DNA of 64,000 nucleotides from Massilia sp. 9096 (lineage in GTDB: Bacteria > Pseudomonadota > Gammaproteobacteria > Burkholderiales > Burkholderiaceae_D). Location: positions 2,232,001 to 2,296,000 of the forward strand of contig NZ_JQNN01000001.1 of NCBI RefSeq assembly GCF_000745265.1, written 5' to 3'. The position numbers were made by a program, and so were the translations under genes. Below the pieces are notes generated by a model, which was not told where the DNA came from, ran no database searches, and saw nothing but the letters and a program-made list of their open reading frames with translations. Positions 26,978 to 36,513 of this stretch are shown here, in pieces; within the stretch, counting starts at the first letter, position 1; each line of letters opens with the position of its first letter.

Positions 26978-29533
26978 ATGACGATCCCGTTCCACCGCAC
27001 CGCGATCGCCCTCGCGCTCGGCCTGCCCCTCGGCTTGGCCGCAGCGACGGCATGGGCCGAGCCACAGGCTGACGCGCCTGCAGGGGCAGCGCTGACCGAG
27101 TGGCCGCGCATCAAGAGCGCTATTCGAACGGACGCGGCCCTCGAGGCGCGCGTCGCCGAGATCCTCAAGCAGATGACGCTGGCCCAGAAGCTCGGCCAGA
27201 TGACGCAGGCCGAGATCAAGAGCGTCACCCCCGACGACGTACGCAAGTACTACCTCGGCTCGATCCAGAACGGCGGCGGCAGCTGGCCGGGCAACGACAA
27301 GCACGCCTCCACGGCCGAGTGGGTCAAGCTGGCCGACGCCTTCTACGACGCCTCGATGGCGACCGACATGGCGATCAAGGTGCCGGTCATCTGGGGTACG
27401 GATGCGGTGCACGGGCATAACAACGTCTACGGTGCGACGCTGTTCCCCCACAATATCGGCCTGGGCGCCATGCGCGATCCGGCGCTGGTGCACGACATCG
27501 CGGCCGCGACCGCGCGCCAGGTGCGCGCCACCGGCATTCCCTGGGCGTATGCGCCGACCATCGCCGTGGTGCGCGACGACCGCTGGGGGCGGACCTACGA
27601 AAGCTTCTCGGAAGACCCGCTGCTGGTCAAGGGTTACGCCGCCGCTTACGTGGACGGCATGCAGGGCAGCCTCAAGGGCGACGGCAACGTGCTGGTCACG
27701 GCCAAGCACTTCATGGGCGACGGCGGCACCGAGAACGGCAAGAACACGGGCGTGACCAAGGCGTCCGAGCGCGACATGATGAACATCCATGCCCAGGGCT
27801 ACTATGGCGCGCTGGGTGCGGGCGCGCAGGTCGTGATGGCCTCGTTCAACAGCTGGAACGACACCACGGCCGGCCAGGACCATGGCAAGGTGCACGGCAG
27901 CCGCTACATGCTGACCACGATCCTCAAGGAGAAGATGGGCTTCGACGGCTTCGTCGTCAGCGACTGGAACGGGCAAGGCGAAGTGCCCGGCTGCCGCGTC
28001 GACAGCTGCGCGCAAGCGATCAACGCCGGCATCGACCTGATGATGGCGCCGGAACAATGGAAAGCATTTATCGCCAACACGACGGCGGACGTCGAGGCCG
28101 GACGCATTCCGATGTCGCGCATCGACGATGCCGTGACCCGCATCCTGCGCGTCAAGCTGCGCGCCGGCTTGTTCGGCAAGCGGCCGTCGAGCAACCCGTA
28201 CGCCGGCAAGGACAAGGCGCTCGACGCGCGCGACCTGGCGCGCCGCGCCGTGCGCGAGTCCTTGGTGCTGCTCAAGAACGAAGGCCCTGCCCTGCCGCTG
28301 CGCAGCGGCAAGCGCATCCTCGTGGTCGGCAAGGCCGCCGACAGCATGTCCAGCCAGACCGGCGGCTGGACGCTCACCTGGCAAGGCACCGGCAATACCA
28401 ACGCCGACTTCCCGAACGGCGTAACGATCCTGGCCGCGCTGCGCGCCGCCGCCGGCAGCGCGAACGTGACTTACAGCGCGGACGCGAAGGACGTCGACCC
28501 GTCCGCATTCGACGCCGTGGTCGCCGTCGTCGGCGAAGCGCCGTATGCGGAAGGCGACGGCGACATCGGCCTGTCGTCGACGTTGCGCCACAGCGCCCGC
28601 TATCCGGACGACCTGGCCGTGCTGCAGGCCGTGCACGGCAAGGGAAAGCCGGTGGTGACCGTGTTCCTGTCCGGCCGCCCGCTGTGGGTGAACGACCTGT
28701 TGAACCTGTCCGATACCTTCATCGCGGCGTGGCTGCCGGGCACCGAAGGGCGCGGCGTGGCGGACATGCTGGTGAGCGCCAAAGGGGCGCCCTCCCCCGA
28801 CTTCCGCGGCACCTTGTCGTTCTCGTGGCCCAAGAGCGTGTGCCAGACGCCGCTGAACGTCGGCGACGCCGGGTATGCGCCCCTGTTCGCGTATGGCTAC
28901 GGCCTGCGCAAGGGGTCGCGTTCGCATCTGGGCATGCTGGACGCGACCTACCCGGCAGGCGGCTGCGGCAACTCGACGACCTATCCCGTCTTCGGCCAGG
29001 CCGACCGCGCCAGCTTCCCGTTACGGCTGCGTGCCGGCTCGGCGGTGCTGCCGCTGGGCGCCGACCTGAACGCGACGTTCGCGCTGCCGGGCGTGAAGGC
29101 CAGCACCGCGCAGGTGACGCAGCAGCAGGATGCCAAGCTGGTCATCTGGACCGGACCAGCCGTGTTCGAAGCCCACGGCGAGCGTCCGCTGGCCTTGTCG
29201 CAGGCGGCGCTGAAGGATGGCGCGCTGCAGTTCGAGACGCGCGTCGAAACGGCGCCGTCCGGCCGCGTGTTGCTCGGGATGACGTGCGCGGCACAGGCGT
29301 GCGGGTCGCCCCTGGATGCGACCCGGCTGTTCACCGGACTCGTCGGCAAGGGCCGCCAGGTGGTGAAGGTGCCGCTGGCATGCTTCACCGGGCGCGGCGT
29401 CGATCTGGCACGTGTCGACACCCCGTTCGCGGTCGAGAGCACGGGGACGTTCTCGGCGGCGTTCGCGGCGGTCGACGTGGTGGGTGGCGCGGCGCGGGAT
29501 GGCGATGCGGTGCGCTGCGAAGACCTGCGTTAG
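26978..29533 (+). CDS. Secreted GH3 beta-glucosidase (exo-1,4-beta-glucosidase type)
   Basis: An 851-residue secreted enzyme. Signal peptide to about residue 26 (cleavage after AWA). The GH3 N-terminal barrel carries KHFMGDGGTENG (substrate-binding Lys-His) and the nucleophile Asp in FVVSDWNG near residue 320. The C-terminal domain (about 420-640) follows with ESLVLLKNEGPALPL. A further domain of about 170 residues resembles the galactose-binding-like ExoP tail of exo-beta-glucosidases. It probably releases glucose from beta-glucans. The start ATG at 26978 has GGAG six bases upstream; ATG 26966 overlaps that site. It diverges from the fusion gene, 220 bp away. Confidence 0.9.
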   Translation: MTIPFHRTAIALALGLPLGLAAATAWAEPQADAPAGAALTEWPRIKSAIRTDAALEARVAEILKQMTLAQKLGQMTQAEIKSVTPDDVRKYYLGSIQNGGGSWPGNDKHASTAEWVKLADAFYDASMATDMAIKVPVIWGTDAVHGHNNVYGATLFPHNIGLGAMRDPALVHDIAAATARQVRATGIPWAYAPTIAVVRDDRWGRTYESFSEDPLLVKGYAAAYVDGMQGSLKGDGNVLVTAKHFMGDGGTENGKNTGVTKASERDMMNIHAQGYYGALGAGAQVVMASFNSWNDTTAGQDHGKVHGSRYMLTTILKEKMGFDGFVVSDWNGQGEVPGCRVDSCAQAINAGIDLMMAPEQWKAFIANTTADVEAGRIPMSRIDDAVTRILRVKLRAGLFGKRPSSNPYAGKDKALDARDLARRAVRESLVLLKNEGPALPLRSGKRILVVGKAADSMSSQTGGWTLTWQGTGNTNADFPNGVTILAALRAAAGSANVTYSADAKDVDPSAFDAVVAVVGEAPYAEGDGDIGLSSTLRHSARYPDDLAVLQAVHGKGKPVVTVFLSGRPLWVNDLLNLSDTFIAAWLPGTEGRGVADMLVSAKGAPSPDFRGTLSFSWPKSVCQTPLNVGDAGYAPLFAYGYGLRKGSRSHLGMLDATYPAGGCGNSTTYPVFGQADRASFPLRLRAGSAVLPLGADLNATFALPGVKASTAQVTQQQDAKLVIWTGPAVFEAHGERPLALSQAALKDGALQFETRVETAPSGRVLLGMTCAAQACGSPLDATRLFTGLVGKGRQVVKVPLACFTGRGVDLARVDTPFAVESTGTFSAAFAAVDVVGGAARDGDAVRCEDLR

Positions 29534-29685
29534 CATATTGCATGAGGCGCACAACGCGAAGCGACGCGGCGGCTGCGCCGCCGTCCTTCGCTCGTGCGGC
29601 CTGTTCTTGAATGTGTTGCCGATCTTTTCGATAGACTCGAGCCGAACTCGCGGTCAGCGTCGGAAGTATTCGCGGGCAAGCCGCA

Positions 29686-30372
29686 TCAGTCGCGCTTGTA
29701 GCGCAGCCATACTCCGCCGCCGTCCTGGATTTCCGCAGACGCGAGCTTGAGATAAGCGGGCGTCGTCCAGGCATCCTTGGCGATTTCGAACGATGCCGGG
29801 TGCTCGCCACGGCCATCGATGAGCGGCAATATCAATACGCTCACTTCGTCAATCAGGCCTGCGTTGACGAACGATCCGCTGACGTGAGGACCGCCTTCCA
29901 CGATCAGGCGTTTTGTGCCGAACTCGTCGGCCAGAGTCTGGAGGACATGCGCCAGATCGATCTCGGTCTTGCCGCCGAAGATATACGACACCTGGATCGA
30001 TTGCAGATAGGCCAGGTAATCGTCGGCGACCGCCTCGGTGACGACGGCGACCACGTGCGAGCCCAATGCCTCGTTGCTCTTCCAGGCCACCTTGCCGTGC
30101 CCGTCGATCGAAATGGCGTAGGACTGCGCGTCGCGCTTTGCGATATACGGCGAACGTGGAATAGGCTCACGCGCCAGCCCTTTCGGATAATCGTCACCAT
30201 GGGCGATTTCCTGCATGGTGGTTCGGCCACAGATCCAGCCATCGAACGCGAAGGTCTGCGCCAGTTTTTCATACAGATCGCCAGCGGCTTTCTTGAACGG
30301 CCGGTCCCACCCGTCGGTCAGGGCATGCCCATCGATCGACGACATCATGTGGCAAATTACGTAAGGTTTCAT
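29686..30372 (-). CDS. RibD C-terminal domain reductase (dihydrofolate reductase-like)
   Basis: A 228-residue cytoplasmic protein of the RibD_C/dihydrofolate-reductase superfamily. The N-terminal strand with SSIDGHA (residues 11-17), the WICGRTTMQE block near 45, and the nucleotide-binding LIVEGGPHVSGSFVNAGLIDE near 165 are characteristic. It is a standalone reductase rather than a riboflavin bifunctional enzyme; the physiological substrate is unknown. The start ATG at 30372 has GGAGAG upstream and is preferred to the longer frame from 30402. Confidence 0.85.
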   Translation of the reverse strand: MKPYVICHMMSSIDGHALTDGWDRPFKKAAGDLYEKLAQTFAFDGWICGRTTMQEIAHGDDYPKGLAREPIPRSPYIAKRDAQSYAISIDGHGKVAWKSNEALGSHVVAVVTEAVADDYLAYLQSIQVSYIFGGKTEIDLAHVLQTLADEFGTKRLIVEGGPHVSGSFVNAGLIDEVSVLILPLIDGRGEHPASFEIAKDAWTTPAYLKLASAEIQDGGGVWLRYKRD

Positions 30373-30712
30373 CCAACTCTCCAAAAGCGAACGGTAAGTC
30401 ATGCATCAACGCCGGCGACACCTGATTGCACGAGGGCCTGACGTTGCGCTGCACGCCGATCGTAAAGCGACCCATTCATGCGACCCAGTTTGCCTGATTG
30501 ACGACAATCATGGCACGCGCCACGAACCCGACCTTCGCCGTCCATGGCTTGATGAACCGGCGGTCGGGCTTGGCCCCTACCCAACTGGCCTTGCTATCGG
30601 CGCCTCGATGATGAGCACGCTGACCGAGTCGCGAATCGTCGATCCAGCTGGGCGTATCGAAAGCGGATGCCGCCGATATCGCGGCATATTTGATGGATCC
30701 GGACAGCGCGAA
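30373..30712. other. Intergenic region, possible gene remnant
   Basis: About 340 bases between the reductase gene and the end of nadE. No complete gene is supported. On the plus strand at 30642-30710 a frame reads KADAADIAAYLMD, similar to the C-terminal helix of c-type cytochromes, but stops close upstream and no CXXCH is present. It may be a decayed fragment or chance. Confidence 0.2.
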
Positions 30713-31543
30713 TCAACGCGGCGGCTCGGCCGGCATCCTTCGCTTGTGCATCGTGCGGGTATAGGCCGTGACGATCTTGTCGAACGCGTCCTGGCCGATT
30801 TCCTTCCCTTCGAGAAAATCGTCGATTTCATCGTAGCTGCAGCCGAACGCTTCCTCGTCCGGCTTCTGCGGGGCCAGGTCTTCGAGGTCGGCAGTGGCCT
30901 GTTTTTGCGCCGTGCTGTCCGGCGCGCCAAGTTCGCTGGCCAGCGCGCGCACCTGGCGCTTGTTCAGATGGGCCAGGGGCGCGATATCGTAGCCGCTGTC
31001 GCCGTACTTCGTGAAAAAGCCCATCACGGCTTCGCCCCCGTGATCGGTGCCGACCACCACCCCGCCGGTGGCGCCGGCCAGGGCGTACTGGGCCACCATG
31101 CGCTGGCGCGATTTGATGTTCCCGAAAATAAAATCGCGCTCGCCGGGGTCGTCCGTGCCCAGGTGGTTGCCGAGCGCCGCCAGCATGGCTTCCGACGCCG
31201 GTGCGATGTCGACCGTGACCACGCGGTCGGGCCGGATGAACGCCAGCGCGCGCTGAGCATCGTCCTCGTCGGCCTGCGCCCCATGCGGCAGACGCATGGC
31301 GATGAAACTGGCCTCGCCGCCCTGCGCGCGGATGCGCTCGACGGCCAGTTGCGCCAAGCGGCCGGCGGTCGCCGAATCGACGCCGCCGCTGATGCCCAGC
31401 ACGTAAGTGCGCCCGTGGTGCTCGGTCAGATAGCGTGCCAAAAAGTCGACGCGCCGCTCCACTTCCGCCGCTGCATCGATGTGCGCTTGCACGCCAAGGT
31501 CGGCGATGATCTCTTTTTGCTTCTGTAGTTGCTCGTCGTGCAT
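30713..31543 (-). CDS. nadE: NH3-dependent NAD(+) synthetase
   Basis: A 276-residue enzyme, the usual length of the short ammonia-dependent NadE. It converts nicotinate adenine dinucleotide, ATP and ammonia to NAD+. The PP-loop motif SGGVDSAT lies near residue 51; GTDHGGEAVMGFFTKYGD and AQKQATADLEDL are typical of the family. No glutaminase domain is fused. The ATG at 31543 has GAGGGAA upstream. It appears monocistronic. Confidence 0.95.
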   Translation of the reverse strand: MHDEQLQKQKEIIADLGVQAHIDAAAEVERRVDFLARYLTEHHGRTYVLGISGGVDSATAGRLAQLAVERIRAQGGEASFIAMRLPHGAQADEDDAQRALAFIRPDRVVTVDIAPASEAMLAALGNHLGTDDPGERDFIFGNIKSRQRMVAQYALAGATGGVVVGTDHGGEAVMGFFTKYGDSGYDIAPLAHLNKRQVRALASELGAPDSTAQKQATADLEDLAPQKPDEEAFGCSYDEIDDFLEGKEIGQDAFDKIVTAYTRTMHKRRMPAEPPR

Positions 31544-31819
31544 CGTATTCCCTCACAATTGCGATACCGGTCGTGGCAGATTCTTGCACACTCCAGCAGC
31601 CTGAGCACGCACGTCACCACTCTCCCGAGGCGACGGAGGGAAGCACTGATTGGTTCGGTGGGACGTGGTTCCATCGGTGCGCCGACCTGAGACAAGATCG
31701 ACATTTCACACTACGTCGAAGACGTGCAAGGCGCTTTTCCGACCTCGAACATGCTGCCCGCGCGACGGGCCATTTCGACCTGTCGGAGACCTTCCTGATT
31801 GAATTTCACACAAGCGCGC

Positions 31820-32431
31820 TCACGGGCAAGGAATATCACCTGCCCTGTACCCCAATGATTCGGCGCTTGCGATGGTCAAGGCGATGGGCAGCTTCAGGCG
31901 CAGGCTGACGAGTGAAATCAATGGTTGGTAGGAAACAGCCGTACACGTGCCGGCACTCGCTCCTTCCTGACAGATGCGGGCCTGGACGGCACGGATACAG
32001 CTCGCGCTATTGGGGTCATTCATGCAGTTGACCCGATTTCTTGCCGGGCAGCTCGGCATGGACCCAGGTGAAATGCGCTGCAATGCCAATCCATTTGCAG
32101 GCAGGTACAGGTAGTCGATCCGGACGTTCCGGTAGGTGATTGGACTGCCGAATGGCAAATTCCCGCTTTCCTCATCAAGGACTGCGCGCTTACGCGCAAG
32201 GTTCAGCGCATCCGCGTCGTTGAACGAGATATTCGCTGCGGCGTGTGCCGCGCTCCGGGTCACCTCGGCCATGGTGTTATACATATACATTGCACGAGCA
32301 AATTCGATAATCCCGAACACGACCGTGAAGAATAACAAAGCGACAAACGCGAACTCGACGGAAGCTACCCCTTTCTGATTGAACCTTTGTCTGAACCTGG
32401 GCTTGATGGGATGCGCTTTAGTTGCCGACAT
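31820..32431 (-). CDS. TadE-like pseudopilin/pilus assembly protein
   Basis: A 203-residue protein with one membrane helix near the N-terminus (about residues 22-45). The TadE signature KGVASVEFAFVALLFFTVVF is followed by FARAMY. Four or more cysteines in the C-terminal part may form disulfides outside the membrane. The ATG at 32431 has AGGGAGAA upstream. It overlaps the upstream gene by 14 bases and is third in the TadG-TadE-TadE operon. Codon use is less GC-biased than in neighbouring genes. Confidence 0.8.
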   Translation of the reverse strand: MSATKAHPIKPRFRQRFNQKGVASVEFAFVALLFFTVVFGIIEFARAMYMYNTMAEVTRSAAHAAANISFNDADALNLARKRAVLDEESGNLPFGSPITYRNVRIDYLYLPANGLALQRISPGSMPSCPARNRVNCMNDPNSASCIRAVQARICQEGASAGTCTAVSYQPLISLVSLRLKLPIALTIASAESLGYRAGDIPCP

Positions 32432-32912
32432 AATAACTTCTCCCTGTCGCATCGATCTGAATTGCGATCGGGCCAGTATCCCCGGTGAACATCGATGTGA
32501 GCGGAGACAGGAAAGGGTCTTCAACGGTCATTTCCACGTAAACAGAAACCATTTTCGGCAGGACCGCTGTTTTACTTGTCAGACATGGACCTGAGTCGCA
32601 ATACACAAATGCCACAGGAAAATTAGTCCCTGGATTGAGCTCCTCCAACTCCGAGACAGCGATGGCCCTCGCCGCCTCCACGACAAATGCATTACCGGTG
32701 GGTGATTGCGTTTTCAATTCTGTTGCACTTGCGGAAGCAAGAAACCTCGCGGCATCGTGCGCAGCCTTTTCGGCCACCGTGTAATGCCACATGAACCGGC
32801 AGACAAACAGTGAGCCCGCGAGCAATGGGAGAAGTATCCACAGCATGACCGTAGCAAATTCGACGGTGACCGAGCCCAGCTCTCTCCGCTCGATACGTGG
32901 AAGCCTTTTCAT
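32418..32912 (-). CDS. TadE-like pseudopilin/pilus assembly protein
   Basis: A 164-residue protein with a single N-terminal membrane helix (about residues 20-42) carrying the TadE-type ELGSVTVEFATVMLWI. A pair of cysteines (YCDSGPC) lies near residue 130. It is paralogous in architecture to the next gene. The ATG at 32912 overlaps the TGA of the upstream TadG-like gene by four bases, indicating translational coupling. In Tad systems such proteins are minor pilins or assembly factors at the inner membrane. Confidence 0.8.
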   Translation of the reverse strand: MKRLPRIERRELGSVTVEFATVMLWILLPLLAGSLFVCRFMWHYTVAEKAAHDAARFLASASATELKTQSPTGNAFVVEAARAIAVSELEELNPGTNFPVAFVYCDSGPCLTSKTAVLPKMVSVYVEMTVEDPFLSPLTSMFTGDTGPIAIQIDATGRSYYVGN

Positions 32913-34441
32913 AAAATTAACTCCACAGGACCAGAGACCGTTTCTTGTGAGGTGGCGCCCGCAAACTCTCCGTAGACACCATTCGCGTCCGCGACAACCG
33001 TCATGAAAAACTTCCCGATTGCCACCACTGTCCCAGGGGAGCCAGCCACAGGACAGCTCAGTAAGGGGACGTTAAGCACCCGACGGTACTTGATGCCAGG
33101 TGGATGAACTGTAGGGGCCGTGGTCTGGGTAAAATACGGCGGCGACTGTGCTCCGGTCTTGGCGTCTGTCGGGTAAGAACTTACACCCGGGCCTGGACGG
33201 TACAACGATTGCCATACCATGGCGGCCGCCTGAAACGGAACGTAACCCGCTGGAGGTTCGGATTGCCCCGCCGTGTAAGAGGACCAGGGAACCGCCATGG
33301 CAAAGGTCCATAAAGGTCCATAACGCGTCGGCGTCTGATCGGCCGTCGGAGCCAGGTCGGCAATTGTCTGCAGCCTGTTTGCGGAGCTTGCGGGGTCGGC
33401 AACCTGGACCACCGGTTTAGTCATCCAGCCAATGCTTCCGAAGGGGTACTGCCTGATGTTCGAATCCGGCGGTGCCGAAATGGCATTGCACTGTCCATTG
33501 GACGCGTCAAAGCGGGAATTCAGCTGGTTGGCGAACTGGCTGATCGTGAAGCTGCTCAGCACCTTGACCGATTGGCCGATGACTTTTGGAAGCTCCACTG
33601 TCCCGGTACACATGTATGCCCCGACGACATCCACTGCGGAACCCGCACTATTGGACGATTGACTGACGGGGTCGATGACATAGCTCTGGCCCGTCGCTGT
33701 GTTCGGGCTCAGCTTCAGCAGGTTATATCCGACCCCGCGCCGAAAACCGTACTCTCTCAACTCCGAATACGCCGCCCCATTCAGGTTCTCCCTGCGGTCG
33801 ATCGGATTGCTCGGATCCTGAGACATTGCGCATATGGCAAACGGCACGACATTGAGCCTGCGCCTGCCTGCTACTGCCGTGTGCGATATCTGCAATTCCT
33901 TCTTATTTCCCAGTAAACCTTTGAACCAAAGGTCCATGGTTCCGTATTGAGGGTTTAAATCGTCCGTGTCTATCTTCACGTATGCGATTCCCCCTGGCGA
34001 CGCTTTTGCTGATTCGGCAGCCAGCCATTCTGTGCTACCGTCTGGCGATGTGGAAAATTTCAGCGCACTATCGGAAAAGACCATCGTGCTCTGATATTGA
34101 TAGTGAGGTCGCGTCAACTCATACCCGCCTTCCACTACATCATGCGCGGCGATGACTGCGTTGCTGATGCCGTTCGCGGTACCATCGAGTTGTTTTGCCG
34201 CGGAGAGCGCAATGGCATCGGCAAGGGAATGCATCTCGGCCTTCCTGTTGTAGATTCGCGCTGACTCGATAGCGAGCGCCAGGAGGCCAATAATCACGGG
34301 TAGCAGCACGGCAGTCATGATGCCAACCGCTCCATGCTGCCGACGTGTGTGGCGGTACCGTACAACCCGATATGGTGTCGACACCGGCTCGTTCGCGTTG
34401 TCCAACGCGGTGTGTCTTGATCTTTGAGCTGTTTTCCTCAT
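32909..34441 (-). CDS. TadG-like pilus assembly protein
   Basis: A 510-residue protein. A basic N-terminus is followed by one helix (about residues 38-62) in the TadG/Flp context HGAVGIMTAVLLPVIIGLLA. The NRKAEMHSLADAIALSAAKQ segment after it is typical of the TadG N-terminal region. The rest is a large, presumably periplasmic, domain of unknown fold with several cysteines. The ATG at 34441 has GGAGG upstream. It heads the three-gene operon. None of the tadA, tadB, tadC or rcpA genes is present in this window. Confidence 0.8.
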   Translation of the reverse strand: MRKTAQRSRHTALDNANEPVSTPYRVVRYRHTRRQHGAVGIMTAVLLPVIIGLLALAIESARIYNRKAEMHSLADAIALSAAKQLDGTANGISNAVIAAHDVVEGGYELTRPHYQYQSTMVFSDSALKFSTSPDGSTEWLAAESAKASPGGIAYVKIDTDDLNPQYGTMDLWFKGLLGNKKELQISHTAVAGRRRLNVVPFAICAMSQDPSNPIDRRENLNGAAYSELREYGFRRGVGYNLLKLSPNTATGQSYVIDPVSQSSNSAGSAVDVVGAYMCTGTVELPKVIGQSVKVLSSFTISQFANQLNSRFDASNGQCNAISAPPDSNIRQYPFGSIGWMTKPVVQVADPASSANRLQTIADLAPTADQTPTRYGPLWTFAMAVPWSSYTAGQSEPPAGYVPFQAAAMVWQSLYRPGPGVSSYPTDAKTGAQSPPYFTQTTAPTVHPPGIKYRRVLNVPLLSCPVAGSPGTVVAIGKFFMTVVADANGVYGEFAGATSQETVSGPVELIL

Positions 34442-34705
34442 CGGCCCTCCGCACGTCCACAGACAGGCAAGCCTTGTAGCAACGCAATTGCCAACGAGAA
34501 AATATTAGTGTGCGCTGCTGCCAGGCCTTTGAGCGGCCACAAGCTAATGGCGCCGTATCTGAAGGGATAAAGCCTAACTGAAACAGCTATAGAGGGTAGT
34601 TAAGGAGTATCAAGGTTTCGCAGCCATTATGAATGCGAATTCTTCACGAGCCTTCGACTTCAGAACTCACCTGGAAGCCTTTACGCAAAACCTGCCCGCA
34701 ACGTG

Positions 34706-36040
34706 TCAGCTATTCGTATGCCATCCCACGAGCGAGCTGCGGACACACCTAGGACCTTGCATGTCCCTTGAGCAAGCCCGAAATGATCGACAGCAGCCGG
34801 TCGCCCGCTCCAGGCGCCCGGCTTTATCGCCCCGCCGCGCCATGCTCTGCAGGTCGAGCGGGCGCGTAAGCCGGTGGCGCGCCAGCGCCGCGCCGCCTAC
34901 CGCGACCACGTCCGCGCCGAAGCGCGACGTGCGGATTTCCGGCGCGGTCAGCATCGCGGCATCCGCGTACTCGCCCAGCACCCGCCGCGCCGGCGCGATC
35001 AGCGTGTCGCCCAGCCGCACCGCCGGTCCGCCGATGACGATCGCCATCGGGTCGAACGCAGCCCACAAATTGTTCAGCAAGATCCCAAGCTGCTCACCCG
35101 CCACGGTCACCGCCGCGCAGGTTTGCGGATGGCCCTGTGCCACCTTCTCGAACAGCTGATCGAGGGCGGTATGGCTCGGCTTCTCCGTCCCCAGCAGCGA
35201 TCCCAGTCCGATCAGCGCATCCGCACAGCCACGCCGTCCGCACGAGCACAGCGGCCCGTTGGCCTGCAGGATCGCGTGCCCCACTTTGCCCGCGAAACCT
35301 TTCTGGCCGGTGAGCAGGTTGTCGCCGACGATCACGCCGGCGCCCACGCCGTAGCCTATCGACAGATAGACCAGCGGGTCCGTGCCGGCCTGCCCGGTGA
35401 ATTCGAATTCGGCCAGCGCCGAGACGTTCGCCTCGTTCTGCAGGTGCAGCGGCAGCCCGGCCAAAGGCGTGCCGGCAAATTACGAACGGAGCTGACTGTC
35501 CACATGCACGTTGCGCCAGCCGAGGTGAGGCGCGTAGCGCAGCAGCCCCAGCGTTTCGTCGCCCCCGCCATGCAGGCCGACACCGACGCCCAGCAGCTGG
35601 CGCACGCCGGCGACGCCGTTCGCGCGTCCCAGCCGGTGTGACATACCGACCAGCCGGTCGGCCACCAGCTGGATGCACGACGCCGGAACGTCGGTGTCGT
35701 CATAGGTAACGATGCAAGTGTCAAGCACTTCGCCCAGCAGATTGGTGGCGACCACGCGCGCTTCATCGACGCCGATGTCCGCACCCAGCAAGGCCAGGCG
35801 GTCCGCGTCGAGGTGCAGCGGCGTTGCGCGTCGCCCCACTTCGCCAGTTGCGATCAGCTCGCTTTCGGTCAGCCGCCCCTCGTCCATCAGGTCGCGCACC
35901 AGCATGCTGACCGTTGATTTGGTCAGTCCCAGCACGTCCGCCAGGGATGCGCGCGACAGCCCGGGTTGCGTGCCGACCTGGCGTACGAGGGCCATGCGGT
36001 TGAGTTGTTTGAGCAGCTGAGAGTCACCTGTAACTGGCAT
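34706..36040 (-). pseudogene. ROK family transcriptional regulator interrupted by an in-frame stop
   Basis: The frame has an N-terminal winged helix (about residues 12-60, with LADVLGLTKSTVSMLVRDL) and then a ROK sugar-kinase-like domain. An in-frame TAA at 35480-35482 splits it after VDSQLRS; the same frame continues with FAGTPLAGLPLHLQNEANVS, exactly where an intact ROK protein would. The ROK zinc site CSCGRRGCAD is in the downstream half. A Tyr codon (TAC or TAT) probably became TAA. The regulator would repress the divergent TonB receptor locus. The first half alone could still bind DNA but would lack most of the effector and dimer domain. The start at 36040 is chosen as the ATG just before the HTH; upstream ATGs exist. 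Confidence 0.82.
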
Positions 36041-36513
36041 AAATGAACCGGGATGAGTGTGATGATTGCGCAACACCAACATGTTCATCTTAAACAATTT
36101 TTTCATCTGAGTGGCCGGAGAAATACGGCACGCAGCCGTCACCTAGAGCAACCATGGCGATCAGCGCAAGTCCGAAGTCCTTGATATTTCGATGCAATCG
36201 ATTTCAGGTGAGGTGTTAGCTCAATGCATGGCCCCCTTTCCAACACCTGTGAACAAGGCCGCCTTATGCACCTCGGGTTGTTCAGCGTCGTTTCATCGTA
36301 CGTGCATCGATATTTTGTTTGTTCGACGAATTGACTAATCTGTATTTACGAATTAGCCTCGAGGAAATATATAGAGTCCGAATAGCAGATATTCATAAAT
36401 CATACGGACGCCGTTCCACTACAAAAATCACGATGCGGTGCTTTTCGGCACGGCCACCAGAGGTACCTCCCCGTATGGGTGGTGCCATATTTGTAGAAGA
36501 GAGAGGAGACATA
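36041..36513. promoter_or_regulatory. Upstream region of the TonB receptor locus
   Basis: About 470 A/T-richer bases between the ROK gene and the receptor gene. It holds the LacI-type palindrome at 36193-36206. The receptor frame is open back to 36319, but the added residues do not look like a leader. A strong ribosome site GAGAGGAGAC precedes the GTG start at 36514. Confidence 0.5.
36193..36206. promoter_or_regulatory. LacI-type operator candidate
   Basis: TGCAATCGATTTCA is a palindrome around ATCGAT with one mismatch in the arms. It matches the LacI/GalR-family consensus TGWAANCGNTNWCA at all but one position. It lies about 320 bp upstream of the receptor start and could equally serve the divergent ROK gene. 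Confidence 0.5.

Noticed and set aside
35470..35490. A frameshift in the ROK regulator
   Set aside because: Both halves are in the same frame; the break is a single TAA.
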